DNA of 36,502 bases from a virus. Position numbers and translations under genes: made by a program. The notes under the pieces are model-generated. The model was given only the letters and a program-made list of their open reading frames with translations, did no database searches and was not told the origin of the DNA. Each line of letters begins with the position of its first letter. Positions within the stretch are counted from its first letter, which is position 1. Location of the stretch: the IMG/VR virus record IMGVR_UViG_3300042400_001174, positions 1 to 36,502 of that record. The stretch is one strand, 5' to 3'. Positions 19,536 through 29,215 of the stretch are shown here, one piece after another.

Positions 19536-22500
19536 CTAAGGCTCCTGCTCGGGCGGGGGGCTGCGCCCGGTCACGGCGCGGAACTCCCGGTCGCGGGTCA
19601 CGCGGCGGTCGAGGTCGGGGAAGTTGTCGAGGGCGTCGCGCGTGGCAGCCTCCCACCTGGTCCTGCGGATCAACCGGATCGTGTCGGCCTGCTGCTTCGG
19701 GTCCATGTTCGTGAAGGAACTGTCCTGCACCAGGTCGACCAGCTGCTCGCGGAAGGTCTGCCCGCCGCTGCCGTTGTCGTTCATGCGCTGGATGATCCAG
19801 TTGTATTGGCTCGCCGTCAGCCGCACGTTGGTGTTGGGGAACTTGTCGCCGGGCAGCGTCAGCACGCCGCCCAGAGCCATGAGCCGGTCCTCGAGCGCGT
19901 CGGCCCGGCCCGTGGTCATGCGGAAGGGCCAGAACAGCGGAAGCGCGCCGCCCTCGGTCGGCTGCACCACCTCGCCCCAGATGTTGAGGCGCGGCGCCAC
20001 TTCGTCGCTCTCGCCCGGAATGCCGGCGCGGGTCTGCTGCAACGCGCGGTCGAAGCCGCGTCGCACCGGGTTGCTGTTCGCCACCTCGGGCGTCTCGGCC
20101 ATGGTGTTGGACGTGGCGGGCGACATGGAGCGCTCGATCGCGCGCATGACCACGCCGCCGGTCAGCGGCATGAACATCACCTGCGCCAGCCTCTCGGCCA
20201 GCAGGCCTGCGGCACGCTCGGCCCGGCTTTCGCCCACGCCGGCTTGGCGCTCGGTCAGCAGCTGCGCGATGTCGCTGATGCCCTGGGCCATGGGCTGCTG
20301 AAGCGTGTAGTCGTAGAGGCCGACCACGCCGGCCAGCGCCATGCCCATGATCTGATCATCCAGCCCCTCGCCGGTGGGGTTCGCCGCGACGTGCTGCGCC
20401 ATGTCCGCGGCCATGCCGACCAGCGCAGATAGCGGATCGACACGGGCGTAGGAATGACACTTCCACTGACCATCGACCCGGTCGCAGAAGCTGTAGGGCT
20501 GGATGCCCTGGCGGTCCCACGACTGGCCCAGAGCGCGATCGGCCGGGCGCCCGCCGGTGATCCTGAAGTCGGGGTTTGCCATGCTGTCGGCAACCTGGCC
20601 GTAGATCCAATACATGGCCACCGACCCCAGCGCGATGCGCGACATCGCCATGTCCGCGCGCGCGCCGCCGGCGAGAATGTCGGAGCGCACCTGCGGCGAG
20701 AGGAACACGGACATGGGGGTGCGGTGCAGCGCCGCCCGGTAGACGTTGACCGGCGTGGTGAAGAACGGAACGAACGCCTTGGCGAGCGGGTGCTGCATCA
20801 CGGCGGCCAGCTGCTGCATGTAGGGCCCCAGCTCTTGCTGGAACGTCATGGCGCGCGCGGCGTCCGTCGCCGACCGCTCCCACATCTCGGGCGGGTGCTG
20901 CCGCATGCGCGCCACCTCGAGCGCCGCGTCGGCCTTGCTCATGCCGTCCTGCATCAGCAGCTGCATCTGCCGGTAGGCCTGGGCCCACAGCTCGCCGTTG
21001 TGGCCGACCGTCTTGAAAAATGCGTCCTCGGTCAGCAGCGCGCGCCCAGGCACGCGGACCAGGTTGCCCGCGGCGTTCACGGCGCGATCAACCCCGCGCT
21101 GCGTTGCCTGCGCCGCGCTGGCCATGCTCTGGGGATTGCCCACGATGGTGCCGAGTAGCTCGATGCCCTGCGCCATCGTGCCGCCCAGCTGCAGGTTCTC
21201 GGCGCTGATCGCGTCGTAGCGCAGCACGTCCATCTTGCTGATCGCGTCGGCCGGCACGCCGGTGCGCCAGGTCTGGCCGGCGACCCGGAAGGCATCGCCC
21301 AGGGACTGATACATGCCGGCCATCTGGGCGAAGGCCTCGCCCATGTAGACCTGCTCGTCGCCGCCGATGCGCAGGAACGTGCGGCCGGTGCCGATCGCGC
21401 CAGCCAGGAACCGCTCGGGGATCGACCACAGACCGTAGGCGGTGTTGCCGAGCATGTTGACGATGTGCGTGGTCGGCAGCGCCAGGAGGCTGTTGATGTA
21501 GGCCTCGATCAGCGCATCGACCGTCCGGCGGCCGAGGCTGGCCTGGGCGAAGCGCGCCGCGGCCGCGCCCGGCGGCACCTGCGCCCACATGGCGGCCTGG
21601 GTGCGCAGCAGCTGCTCGCCACCCATCGCCTCGATCATGGAGCGCGCGTCGGTGGGCGAGCCGGATGCGCCCAGGCGCCGCACCACCTCGGCGCTGTCGG
21701 TCGGGATCACGGAGAGCACGTCGCGCATGAACCGCGCGCCACCCAGGGCTCGGCCGCTCTCGGTCATGGCGCCGTCGGCCTGGTTGGCCAGCACCGAGGT
21801 GAACGCCAAATTGAACTGCATCTGCCTCAGCAGCTCCGGCGCCTCGGGCGACCGAGCGCCCGCCTGCAGCGCCTGCGCCGTCCTGCGCAATTCGTTGGTC
21901 GCCACCTGCACCGCGGCGCCGGCGGCCAGCAGCTCCTCGATGTTGAACGTCTCGCCAGGCTTGCGGGCCAGCAGCATGCGCGCCGCGCCGTCGAACCCGA
22001 TGGCCTCGGCCGCCGCCACCATCTGCTCGCGCGTCTGCACGCCACGGCCGGCGGCGGCGAACAGGTCCGGGTTGGCCTGGCGGATGGCATCCACGAAGGC
22101 CTGCGTGTCCTGGGGCATGTATTGCCCCCGCATCGAGATGCCGTTGAAGGGGCCGGTCTGGTTCGTTCCCAGGATTTTCCAAACGTCGTCCACCTCTTGC
22201 TGCGAGGCGGCGCGCAGGGCGGGCGCCCCGCTGGGCGTCACGTCGAGGAAGTCCTGCGCGCGGGGGCGCGGCATGCTGTCGGGCGTGACCCGGCTCAGGC
22301 GCTGGATCAGCTCCATCAGCCCGCCGGCCACCTGCGTCTCGCCCTCGGGCGGGCCGAAGCTGTCGCCGGGCGCGCCTACGGGCGCCGCCTGTGCGGGTTC
22401 GGGCGCGGGGGTGGCCACGGGGGCCGGCGCGGGCGCGGGCGCTACAGGCGGGGCTGTGGCTGCGTCGGGCGTGGCTGTGCCGGGCGTGGCCTGGTCCGGC

Positions 22501-22676
22501 GGCACGCCCACCTCGATCACCGGCGGCGCCGTGACGTTGGCGAGCGGTTCGGGCTCGGGGGGCGGCGGCGCGGCCAGGCCGGCATCGCCCAGGAAGGTCG
22601 AGCCCGGCACGTTGGGCAGGTTGACCTCGGGCAGCGCCGGGCTCAGCCCAGCGTCGAGGGTGGGGCTAACGGCCAT
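19536..22676 (-). CDS. Giant internal virion / polyvalent-type protein, 1046 aa
   Basis: The first 115 residues are Pro/Ala-rich and disordered; the rest is mostly helical. A segment at about 380-430 (RRTVDALIEAYINSLLALPT then THIVNMLGNTAYGLWSIPE) matches the 'NSLLS.PTTH.VN..GN' signature of large polyvalent-protein-associated regions in phages and conjugative elements, which are delivered into the host with the DNA. A Gly/Trp-rich part with YWIYGQVADSM lies further down. Its place after the other internal virion genes and its size recall T7 gp16, the ejection channel. ATG 22676 overlaps the upstream gene by 11 bases. No transglycosylase motif was seen. Confidence 0.7.
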   Translation of the reverse strand: MAVSPTLDAGLSPALPEVNLPNVPGSTFLGDAGLAAPPPPEPEPLANVTAPPVIEVGVPPDQATPGTATPDAATAPPVAPAPAPAPVATPAPEPAQAAPVGAPGDSFGPPEGETQVAGGLMELIQRLSRVTPDSMPRPRAQDFLDVTPSGAPALRAASQQEVDDVWKILGTNQTGPFNGISMRGQYMPQDTQAFVDAIRQANPDLFAAAGRGVQTREQMVAAAEAIGFDGAARMLLARKPGETFNIEELLAAGAAVQVATNELRRTAQALQAGARSPEAPELLRQMQFNLAFTSVLANQADGAMTESGRALGGARFMRDVLSVIPTDSAEVVRRLGASGSPTDARSMIEAMGGEQLLRTQAAMWAQVPPGAAAARFAQASLGRRTVDALIEAYINSLLALPTTHIVNMLGNTAYGLWSIPERFLAGAIGTGRTFLRIGGDEQVYMGEAFAQMAGMYQSLGDAFRVAGQTWRTGVPADAISKMDVLRYDAISAENLQLGGTMAQGIELLGTIVGNPQSMASAAQATQRGVDRAVNAAGNLVRVPGRALLTEDAFFKTVGHNGELWAQAYRQMQLLMQDGMSKADAALEVARMRQHPPEMWERSATDAARAMTFQQELGPYMQQLAAVMQHPLAKAFVPFFTTPVNVYRAALHRTPMSVFLSPQVRSDILAGGARADMAMSRIALGSVAMYWIYGQVADSMANPDFRITGGRPADRALGQSWDRQGIQPYSFCDRVDGQWKCHSYARVDPLSALVGMAADMAQHVAANPTGEGLDDQIMGMALAGVVGLYDYTLQQPMAQGISDIAQLLTERQAGVGESRAERAAGLLAERLAQVMFMPLTGGVVMRAIERSMSPATSNTMAETPEVANSNPVRRGFDRALQQTRAGIPGESDEVAPRLNIWGEVVQPTEGGALPLFWPFRMTTGRADALEDRLMALGGVLTLPGDKFPNTNVRLTASQYNWIIQRMNDNGSGGQTFREQLVDLVQDSSFTNMDPKQQADTIRLIRRTRWEAATRDALDNFPDLDRRVTRDREFRAVTGRSPPPEQEP

Positions 22677-24534
22677 CGGGGGCGCCTTCGCTCGGCTGCT
22701 GTGGGTAGATTTCTTTGCCGCCGACCACCAGCACCGGCACGAAGCCATACCTGCGGACGATCTCGATCAATTCGTCGTTGAACACGACATAGTTGTAACT
22801 GCCGCTGCCCGCGCTGCGGCTGCCGCCGTCGAGGTATTGGATGCCGTCAATGCCGGCCGCGCGCAGGGCGGCGGAAGCGGCTTCCTCGTCGCGCGTGGCG
22901 CCGGGCACAAGGGCGCTGCTTTCGTAAAGCTGGGCGCCGGTCCATTCGGGCTTGAACCGCTCCGACCCCGGCAGGCTCATCAGCGCCCGCTGCACTTCTG
23001 GCGGCTGCTCGCTCAGCGGCTTGTCCCAATCCAGCAGGCGCTCGGGCGAGGTCTGAATGCGGACCTCGTAGACGTTGCCGGTGCGCGTTATCGGCAGGTC
23101 GGCATTCTTCTCCATCCAATCAGCCGCCTCGCGAAGCATGGCCGCCTTGGCCATATGCTCGGCACGCTCTGCCGCAAGGGCGCTGCCACGCATGCGCCGC
23201 GCGTATTGTTCATACGCCGATGCAAAACCCCGAACTTTCTGCGCAGCGTCGCCCAAGCTCGACGGGCTGCCGTCCTCACCAATCCATTTTAGGTTTTCAC
23301 GCACCAGGGCCGGCGGGTTCAATTCGCCAACGGTGCGCCCCCCCACCAGTGTTTCTGAAAGCGCGTTTCTGTAGCCTCTCGCCACATCCTCGCGGCTCGC
23401 GAAATACAGCCCGTGCCCGAACGCCTGCGCGCCCTCGCCCGTGCCGATCTTGGAACTGTCGAAGCGGTCCACGTTGTGCGGCGTGCCGTGGAATGCGCGG
23501 ATGCCCTCGGCCGGTGCAGCCGGTGGCGCGTTGGGGTAAACGCCAGCAGCACGCCGCGCGCGAGGCGCAGCAGCAGCGCCACCAGCGGCAGCGCGGCCAG
23601 CGCGACTGGCGGGGGCGGCCTGTGCGTCGCCGGTGGTAGAGGGCGCGCCCAGCAGCGCGGCCATGGCGGCCGCGGCGGTGGGGTTCTGGCGCAGCATCCG
23701 CACGCCCGCCACCACCGCCGAAATTGCGGCGCCGGTGACGGCGCCATCGGTCACTGACAGCAGCCTGGCCTTGATGCGCTCGTCCTCGGCCGCCGCCTGC
23801 TGGGGGTCCAGCGGGGCCAGCGTTTCCGGCGCCACGCCCAGCGAGCGCAGCAGCGTGACCATGCCGCCCTGCTCGGGATCGCTCATGAAGTCGGCCGCCA
23901 TGCCGCTGCCGATGTTGGCCAGCAGGCCGCGCCCCGCGGTGAAGCCGCCGGTGGTGGCGAACAGCACCAGATAGGTGCCCAGGTCCGCGATCGTGTTCGC
24001 GACCTCACCCTCGACCTCTGGGCGCGGCAGTTCGGGCGCCACCACGCTGAAGCCCGTGTCCTCGCGTCGCGTCGGCGACATCGAGGGCATGGGCACCATG
24101 CTCGGGGCAACCGAGCCGGATGCCGACAGGGTGCCCAGCACGTCGGCGCCGGTGTCGAGCACCGCCTGCGCCGCGCCCATCACCGCACGCCCAGCCACGC
24201 GCGCGCCCTGCATCACGCCCGGCACGATGCCCTCGCCGCCGGCCCGCCGATCGAGCACGGCCTGCGGGGTGCGGCCCGACACGCCGGCCGGGCGGATTTC
24301 GTCGGCCGGGTCAGCACCTCCGCCAGGACCGACAGGCCCCGCGCCGGCAGGGTTTGGGGCGGCCGGCGGCACGATCACGTCAGGCGCCACGCCGGTGCCA
24401 CCAGGCGGCCTGCCCTGCTCACCCTCGGGCGCGCCCTGCGGGTAGATGTCGATCACCGGCGGCTCGGTGGGCGCGGGCAGCTCGCCACGGCGGATCATGA
24501 TGCGCTCCAGCACGCGCTGCTCGATGTCGTTCAT
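22666..24534 (-). CDS. Internal virion protein with C-terminal ADP-ribosyltransferase-like domain
   Basis: Residues 1-340 are low-complexity and helical with two hydrophobic stretches (183-215, 262-280), as in ejected virion proteins. Residues 345-600 resemble ADP-ribosyltransferases of phage polyvalent proteins: IRAFHGTPHNVDRFDSSKIG (345-364), GHGLYFASREDVARGYR (373-389), VYEVRIQTSPERLLDWD (488-504), then GIDGIQYLDGG and SYNYVVFNDELIEIV (579-593). The His of FHGT and Tyr of LYF fit the H-Y-E catalytic scheme, with the Glu likely near the end. The DNA for this domain is less GC-rich than for the first half. It would modify host proteins at infection, by analogy with T4 Alt; the target is unknown. 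Confidence 0.75.
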   Translation of the reverse strand: MNDIEQRVLERIMIRRGELPAPTEPPVIDIYPQGAPEGEQGRPPGGTGVAPDVIVPPAAPNPAGAGPVGPGGGADPADEIRPAGVSGRTPQAVLDRRAGGEGIVPGVMQGARVAGRAVMGAAQAVLDTGADVLGTLSASGSVAPSMVPMPSMSPTRREDTGFSVVAPELPRPEVEGEVANTIADLGTYLVLFATTGGFTAGRGLLANIGSGMAADFMSDPEQGGMVTLLRSLGVAPETLAPLDPQQAAAEDERIKARLLSVTDGAVTGAAISAVVAGVRMLRQNPTAAAAMAALLGAPSTTGDAQAAPASRAGRAAAGGAAAAPRARRAAGVYPNAPPAAPAEGIRAFHGTPHNVDRFDSSKIGTGEGAQAFGHGLYFASREDVARGYRNALSETLVGGRTVGELNPPALVRENLKWIGEDGSPSSLGDAAQKVRGFASAYEQYARRMRGSALAAERAEHMAKAAMLREAADWMEKNADLPITRTGNVYEVRIQTSPERLLDWDKPLSEQPPEVQRALMSLPGSERFKPEWTGAQLYESSALVPGATRDEEAASAALRAAGIDGIQYLDGGSRSAGSGSYNYVVFNDELIEIVRRYGFVPVLVVGGKEIYPQQPSEGAPDGR

Positions 24535-26099
24535 CGCGACCCCAGCGTCGAGGTGGCCACGGCAGCCTCTGCCGCACGCAGCCGGTCCATCAGGTTCTTC
24601 CAGTTGGCATAGGTCTGCGGCGTCACCACCGTGCCGTCAGCCAGCTTTGGCGGTTCGGGCCGCGCACCGAACATGCCGCGGTTACGATCCGCCGCCAGGA
24701 AGGCCGCCATCGCCGTCTCAAGCTGCGCCCAGGCCTGGGGGTCGCGCACCGCGGCCGGCACCAGACGCACGTTGCGCTGAGCGTTGTCGAGATCAACCCG
24801 CGCCTTGGGGCTGCCCGGTTCGCGCAAACGCTGCTGAACGTAGGCGCGCGGGTCCATGTCGGGGTTGCGGTCGCGCTCGACGCGAAGGTCGTTCAGGATG
24901 CGATCAACCACCTGCTCGCGCGCCTGGGTTTCCTGTGTCCGCATGGCGTTGGGCACGTTGGACGGCACCACGCCCATTTCGCGGCTCAAGAACTCCTCGG
25001 CCTCGTTGAAGCGCACATTCTGGCGCTCCTCGATGCGCTTCAGGCCTTCCTCATACATTTCGAAGTTGATCTGGCGCGCGCCGATCATCGACTGCAGCTC
25101 TGTCCTGGTGAGCGGGTTGGTGCGGTCCAGCAGCCGCTCGCGGAACGCCGCGCGCATGATCGGCGTCGCCGGGATGTCCTGCTCGCGCCCGTTCACCAGG
25201 CCTTCGAACCGCGCGTAGCTCTCGCCGGTGCCGTAGGAGCGCAGGCGGCTCAGGGCCTCGCGTGCGCCCTGCACGTCGCCGCTGCGGGTGCGGTCGATGA
25301 TGTCCTTTTCGGCGGCGGTGGCCAGGCCCTCAACCTCGCGCCGCTGGGCCGCGTCCTGCCGCAGCGCGTTCGTGTAGGCCATGCTCGCCTGCGCCTGCTG
25401 CCGGCTGGTCGCGCTGTTCAGCAGCTGCACGCGCCGCGTCGCATCCATGCCGGGCATCTGTGCCGGGTCGCTCAGCATGGCCACCGCGGCGGCGGGGTTG
25501 CTCTGGATCAGCCGACCCACGCGCGCCGTGTCGACCTCATCGCGGAAGCCCTGGCTCAACCGCTGCAACTCGATTTGGGAAAGCCGCCCCTCGCTCTGCT
25601 GCAACAGGGTGCCCCAGTCGCGGATGGCCGCCTGGTCGCCGGTCGCCGCCCTGGCCGACAGCAGCCGGCTCTGTTCCAGCAGCGTCGCCTTGAATGCGTC
25701 CTCTTCCAGCGCGCGGCCGCGCGCGGCGGCGCCTCGCGTCAGGCCGTTGAAGTTGTCGACCAGGCGCGCCTGCGCCAGCGTGAACCCCTCGCGGTCGCCG
25801 CCCAGCCGTTCCTGCAACCCGGCCTCGATCTGCTGCCGGCGCTGCTGCACCAGGGGGCCGATCGTCGACGGGTCGCGCGCGGCGTCCACCTCGACCTGCA
25901 ACTCGCCGATCGCGTTGGAGGCCTCGGCCAGGGCGCGCACGCGCACGCCGGCCTGCACCCGCTCGCCGACCGCCTCGAGGTCCGATACCGCCTTGCCGAC
26001 CATGGCGCCGAGCGCGCCGGCTTGGCGCGGGTCCTGAAGCACCGGCTGCGGGGCCTGAACGCCCGTGCGGGCGGTGAAGATCGGGATTTCGGTTGCCAT
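24531..26099 (-). CDS. Internal virion protein, T7 gp15-like position, 522 aa
   Basis: An almost entirely helical 522-residue protein with many Gln, Arg and Ala and no Cys (VQQRRQQIEAGLQERLGGDR; QRLSQGFRDEVDTARVGRLI; ERQNVRFNEAEEFLSREMGV). It lies between the gp14-like gene and the ADP-ribosyltransferase-like gene, the position of T7 gp15, an ejection-channel component. ATG 26099 overlaps the previous stop as TGATG, and its stop overlaps the next start as ATGA. Sequence alone shows no enzyme motif; the assignment rests on order, length and composition. Confidence 0.7.
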   Translation of the reverse strand: MATEIPIFTARTGVQAPQPVLQDPRQAGALGAMVGKAVSDLEAVGERVQAGVRVRALAEASNAIGELQVEVDAARDPSTIGPLVQQRRQQIEAGLQERLGGDREGFTLAQARLVDNFNGLTRGAAARGRALEEDAFKATLLEQSRLLSARAATGDQAAIRDWGTLLQQSEGRLSQIELQRLSQGFRDEVDTARVGRLIQSNPAAAVAMLSDPAQMPGMDATRRVQLLNSATSRQQAQASMAYTNALRQDAAQRREVEGLATAAEKDIIDRTRSGDVQGAREALSRLRSYGTGESYARFEGLVNGREQDIPATPIMRAAFRERLLDRTNPLTRTELQSMIGARQINFEMYEEGLKRIEERQNVRFNEAEEFLSREMGVVPSNVPNAMRTQETQAREQVVDRILNDLRVERDRNPDMDPRAYVQQRLREPGSPKARVDLDNAQRNVRLVPAAVRDPQAWAQLETAMAAFLAADRNRGMFGARPEPPKLADGTVVTPQTYANWKNLMDRLRAAEAAVATSTLGSR

Positions 26100-26614
26100 C
26101 AGGGTGCCGCCGCGCCGCTCTTGAACCCGCCGCCGGCAGAGCTGCCGAACAGCTTGCCGACGCTGAACTGGCCGCCGGTGCCGCCGTCGAACCAGCCCTG
26201 CCTTGCGCCGCCCGCCAGAATGGACCCGCCGGCGCCGAGGAGGCCGCCGATCTCAAAGCTCGTGGCCGCGCGCCGCTGCGCCTTCGCCTGCGTCCGGTAG
26301 TTCTGTGCCTGCACCGCGCCGCCGTAGCGGATGGTCAGCGCGTCGAGCTCGGCCTGCGCCGCCTCAAACTCCATCACGTCGCCGGCGCTGCCCTCGGTGG
26401 TGAAGCCGCTGGCGCCGGTCGCCGTGCGCCGCTGGCCCATCCGCACGCGGTTGGCGGTGCGCTGCCGGGCCTCGTTCGCCGCCGCCGCATCGACCGCAGC
26501 GCCGGCCGCCGCGTCGAGCTGGTTGGCGTTGCCGCGCGCCGCCGCGCCCTGCGAAACCCCGGAGTAGAGCGAGGAGGCAGCCATGGCAGCCATGGCCAGG
26601 TAGGGCAGGCACAT
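26099..26614 (-). CDS. Internal virion protein, T7 gp14-like
   Basis: From ATG 26614 the product starts MCLPYLAMAAMAASSLYSGV, the Met-Cys plus hydrophobic opening typical of gp14-like proteins, followed by an Ala-rich helix, a basic RVRMGQRRTATGASGFTT turn and a Gly-rich C-terminus. An ATG at 26632 would add six residues but overlaps the previous gene and has no ribosome site. gp14-like proteins insert in the outer membrane during DNA ejection. Its place directly after tail tubular protein B and before the gp15-like gene supports this. Confidence 0.75.
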   Translation of the reverse strand: MCLPYLAMAAMAASSLYSGVSQGAAARGNANQLDAAAGAAVDAAAANEARQRTANRVRMGQRRTATGASGFTTEGSAGDVMEFEAAQAELDALTIRYGGAVQAQNYRTQAKAQRRAATSFEIGGLLGAGGSILAGGARQGWFDGGTGGQFSVGKLFGSSAGGGFKSGAAAP

Positions 26615-26618
26615 GCTC

Positions 26619-28613
26619 TCAATCCCCGACATTCTGCGTGACCACCAGCGCGGTCACGGTGCAAGGCAGGGGCTGATCCTGCTCGACCACGATGATGGCC
26701 TGGCGGTCAGCCAGCGCCGGAAAGGTCACCGGCTTGTCGCCCGTGAACAGGGCCGGGCTGTTGTCCATAGGGTCGGCGTCGGTCGCGAACACGATCCGCT
26801 CGCGCCCGCTTTGCGCGCCGCGCCGCCAGCCCACGATGCAGCCCATGGTCTGATACAGTCTGACAGCCAGCCGGTGTATCTGCCGCGCGCGCGTCTGGCT
26901 GGTGCCGTCCTGCGCGCCGCCCTCAAGGTCCACCGTTTCCATCAGCGACGTGAACGGCAGGCCGGCATGCACGCGCGCCGCGGCGAACGGCAGCACGATC
27001 TGGCCCAGCGCGACCAGCGCGGTGGTGGGCTTGCCGTCCGCCAGCACGGCCAGCGTCTCGCCCTCGAGGTGCGCCAGGCCGGTGAAGGTCGTGGTCGGCG
27101 CGCCGCTGTAGGACAGGCCCGCGTCCACGAAGAAGGCCTCGCGCTTCTCGGCCTCGGTGTCGCCGATGAACTCGGGTTCCATGCGCTCGACGAAGCGGCG
27201 CGTCACGCCGGCCACGGTGCGCTCCACCACCAGCCAGAGTTCGTCCTGCGTCGCCGCCGGGATCACGGCCAGCGACAGCACCCGCACATTCGCGCCGCCG
27301 AGCGGGTGGCGATGCCAAGCCACCACCTTTTCCTCGCGCATGTAGGTCAGCCCGATGAGCGCGCCGTCCGCCAGCACCATCCACACGATGCGCCAAGGCG
27401 TCTGCTGGTAGGCCATGCGCACGATGCCGGCGCGGGTGATGTGGCCCGCCAGGGTGGTCAGGTCGTTGGCCTGAAGGTTGTCGCTGTTGAAGTCGAAGAT
27501 CAGCTCGCGCAGCCGCCGCCCTGCCCGCTGGACAAAAAGCGTGACCGCGTCGATGCGCAGCGCGGGCACCTCGGCGCTGCCCACCGTCGTGTCCTGATCG
27601 GTGCGCGCGTTCGTGGCGGTCAGCCCGCTGGCCTCGTCGCCACGGATCGGCCACTCGCCGCCGGTGGTGCCCGCCGTGAGGTAGCGCCCGCTGTCCAGCC
27701 AGGCAATGGCGTTCACCGTGTTGGCGTTCAGCGTAAGGTTCAGCGCGTCGTCGGCGTTCGCGCCGGGCCGGTGCCGCTCATAGTCGCCGACCACGCTGCC
27801 CCACAGCGTTTGCGGGCGCTGCGCCGTGCGGCCCCAGAACAGCCGGTCCTGGTGAAACGTCACCGCGGCGGGGAAGCCGCGCGTGTCGCCGAAGGCGCCC
27901 AGCCGCCATTCCTTCGTGGCTGCGGTCGGCACGGTTTCGCCGGTGGCCACCGTCCAGTTCACCACCGTCGCCGAGGTGAAGCCGGTGATGCTGCCCCACC
28001 CCTTGGTGGTGCCGCTTTCCAGCCGCACCTGCCGCCCCACGTCGCCCAGCACGAAGGTGGCAGCGCTGGCGGTGAGAGTGCCCGCACCCGTGGCCACGCT
28101 GGACGTGAACGTCACGTCGCCGGCGTTCTTAGGCAGGTAGGGGCCATCGAGGAAGGCGATGGTGGTGAGCGTCCACGCGGTGTGCGCGGTGCGGCTCAAC
28201 TTGCGCGGCGCATGGTTCGGGTGCGCCAGATACAGCACATCGGCCGACTGCACCCAGCGCAGCCCGGCCAGGTCGGCGGCGCCGTAGGGCGAGGCGATCT
28301 CGTAGGGCACGCCGGGGCTGCTCTCGATCGGCGCGCCGTTCCGGTAGAAGCGGAAATACCCGGCGCCGGCCTCGATCGCATAGGCCTGCTCGGTCGAGAA
28401 CACGAACCCGATCAGCACCACCACGGCGTCGGCCTTCGTGCTGGCCACGTAGCGCGTGCCCGGCCGGCGCGTCACGCCGCCCTCGATCAGCGGCACGAAG
28501 TTCTCCAGCCGGCGGCACGATGAGATGTATTTCGCGATGTCCGCGCGGCCATACAGCCGCGGCGAGATTTCGCCGCCGTTGAAGCTGGAAAGCAGCGGGA
28601 CCGACCGCGCCAT
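26619..28613 (-). CDS. Tail tubular protein B (nozzle), gp12-like
   Basis: A 664-residue beta-rich protein starting MARSVPLLSSFNGGEISPRL, YGRADIAKYISSCRRLENFV and PLIEGGVTRRPGTRYVAST, the usual opening of podovirus nozzle proteins. A propeller-like body has repeated short strands, with WTLTTIAFLDGPYLP and later VTFHQDRLFWGRTAQRPQT as landmarks. It forms the distal tail tube to which fibres attach. ATG 28613 overlaps the stop of tail tubular protein A as TGATG. Length and order (A then B) agree with T7-like phages. Confidence 0.9.
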   Translation of the reverse strand: MARSVPLLSSFNGGEISPRLYGRADIAKYISSCRRLENFVPLIEGGVTRRPGTRYVASTKADAVVVLIGFVFSTEQAYAIEAGAGYFRFYRNGAPIESSPGVPYEIASPYGAADLAGLRWVQSADVLYLAHPNHAPRKLSRTAHTAWTLTTIAFLDGPYLPKNAGDVTFTSSVATGAGTLTASAATFVLGDVGRQVRLESGTTKGWGSITGFTSATVVNWTVATGETVPTAATKEWRLGAFGDTRGFPAAVTFHQDRLFWGRTAQRPQTLWGSVVGDYERHRPGANADDALNLTLNANTVNAIAWLDSGRYLTAGTTGGEWPIRGDEASGLTATNARTDQDTTVGSAEVPALRIDAVTLFVQRAGRRLRELIFDFNSDNLQANDLTTLAGHITRAGIVRMAYQQTPWRIVWMVLADGALIGLTYMREEKVVAWHRHPLGGANVRVLSLAVIPAATQDELWLVVERTVAGVTRRFVERMEPEFIGDTEAEKREAFFVDAGLSYSGAPTTTFTGLAHLEGETLAVLADGKPTTALVALGQIVLPFAAARVHAGLPFTSLMETVDLEGGAQDGTSQTRARQIHRLAVRLYQTMGCIVGWRRGAQSGRERIVFATDADPMDNSPALFTGDKPVTFPALADRQAIIVVEQDQPLPCTVTALVVTQNVGD

Positions 28614-29200
28614 CAGAAGCGCTCGGTCAGCCAGGTGTCGGAGATCACTTTTTCGTCCTGGCTCTGCTCGCGCGCGTCGATGCGCCGCGCCTCGGCCAGG
28701 GCCGTGCGGTAGCCGTCCATCATTGCCGCGCGCCGGCTCTCGCTGCCGGTCATCGGCCAGGCCACATCGGCGGCCAGGCGGTAGGCAATGGCCTCGACCA
28801 GCAGCGCGTCCCACTGCGCCACGTCGGTCAGCTGGCCCACATACTCGATCGGCAGCGGGCCGCCCTCATCGGTCAGCAGGTAGCGGCCCTCGACCCGCCA
28901 ACCGGTGTGGTGGGGCGTGTCGCCCACCAGCAGCACGCGCAGGCAGCGCAGCGGCAGCGGCCCCTCGGGCAGCGGGAACTGCTTGCCGTAGCCGAAGACC
29001 GGGGCGGTGGCGTCGGCCGCCAGCCTCACGCGACGGCGGGCGCAGTTCCAGGGGTAGGCCCGCAGCACCGCGTCGCGGGCAATGGGAAAGGCCCGACGCA
29101 TCCGCCGGGCCTCCTCCACGTCGGCCGCCAGGTCAACGACCGGGGCGGCATTGAGGTGGTCAAGGGCGCGGTTGACGACCTCGACCTCGCTGGTCGCCAT
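28613..29200 (-). CDS. Tail tubular protein A, gp11-like
   Basis: A 195-residue protein with the gp11 pattern: SEVEVVNRALDHLNAAPVVD (4-23), then EEARRMRRAFPIARDAVLRA and YPWNCARRR, a beta part with LPLRCLRVL and WRVEGRYLL, and late helices with DALLVEAIAYRLAADVAWPM. It should form the ring between portal and nozzle. Its start follows the 136-residue head gene after a 15-base gap, and it is coupled to tail tubular protein B. No unusual features. Confidence 0.9.
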   Translation of the reverse strand: MATSEVEVVNRALDHLNAAPVVDLAADVEEARRMRRAFPIARDAVLRAYPWNCARRRVRLAADATAPVFGYGKQFPLPEGPLPLRCLRVLLVGDTPHHTGWRVEGRYLLTDEGGPLPIEYVGQLTDVAQWDALLVEAIAYRLAADVAWPMTGSESRRAAMMDGYRTALAEARRIDAREQSQDEKVISDTWLTERF

Positions 29201-29215
29201 CGCGCCCTCGCCCGG

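Noticed and set aside
18789-23292. Several plus-strand frames of 400-570 aa opposite the fibre and internal virion genes
   Set aside because: All lie opposite recognised leftward genes, have no ribosome sites and show shadow-type composition.
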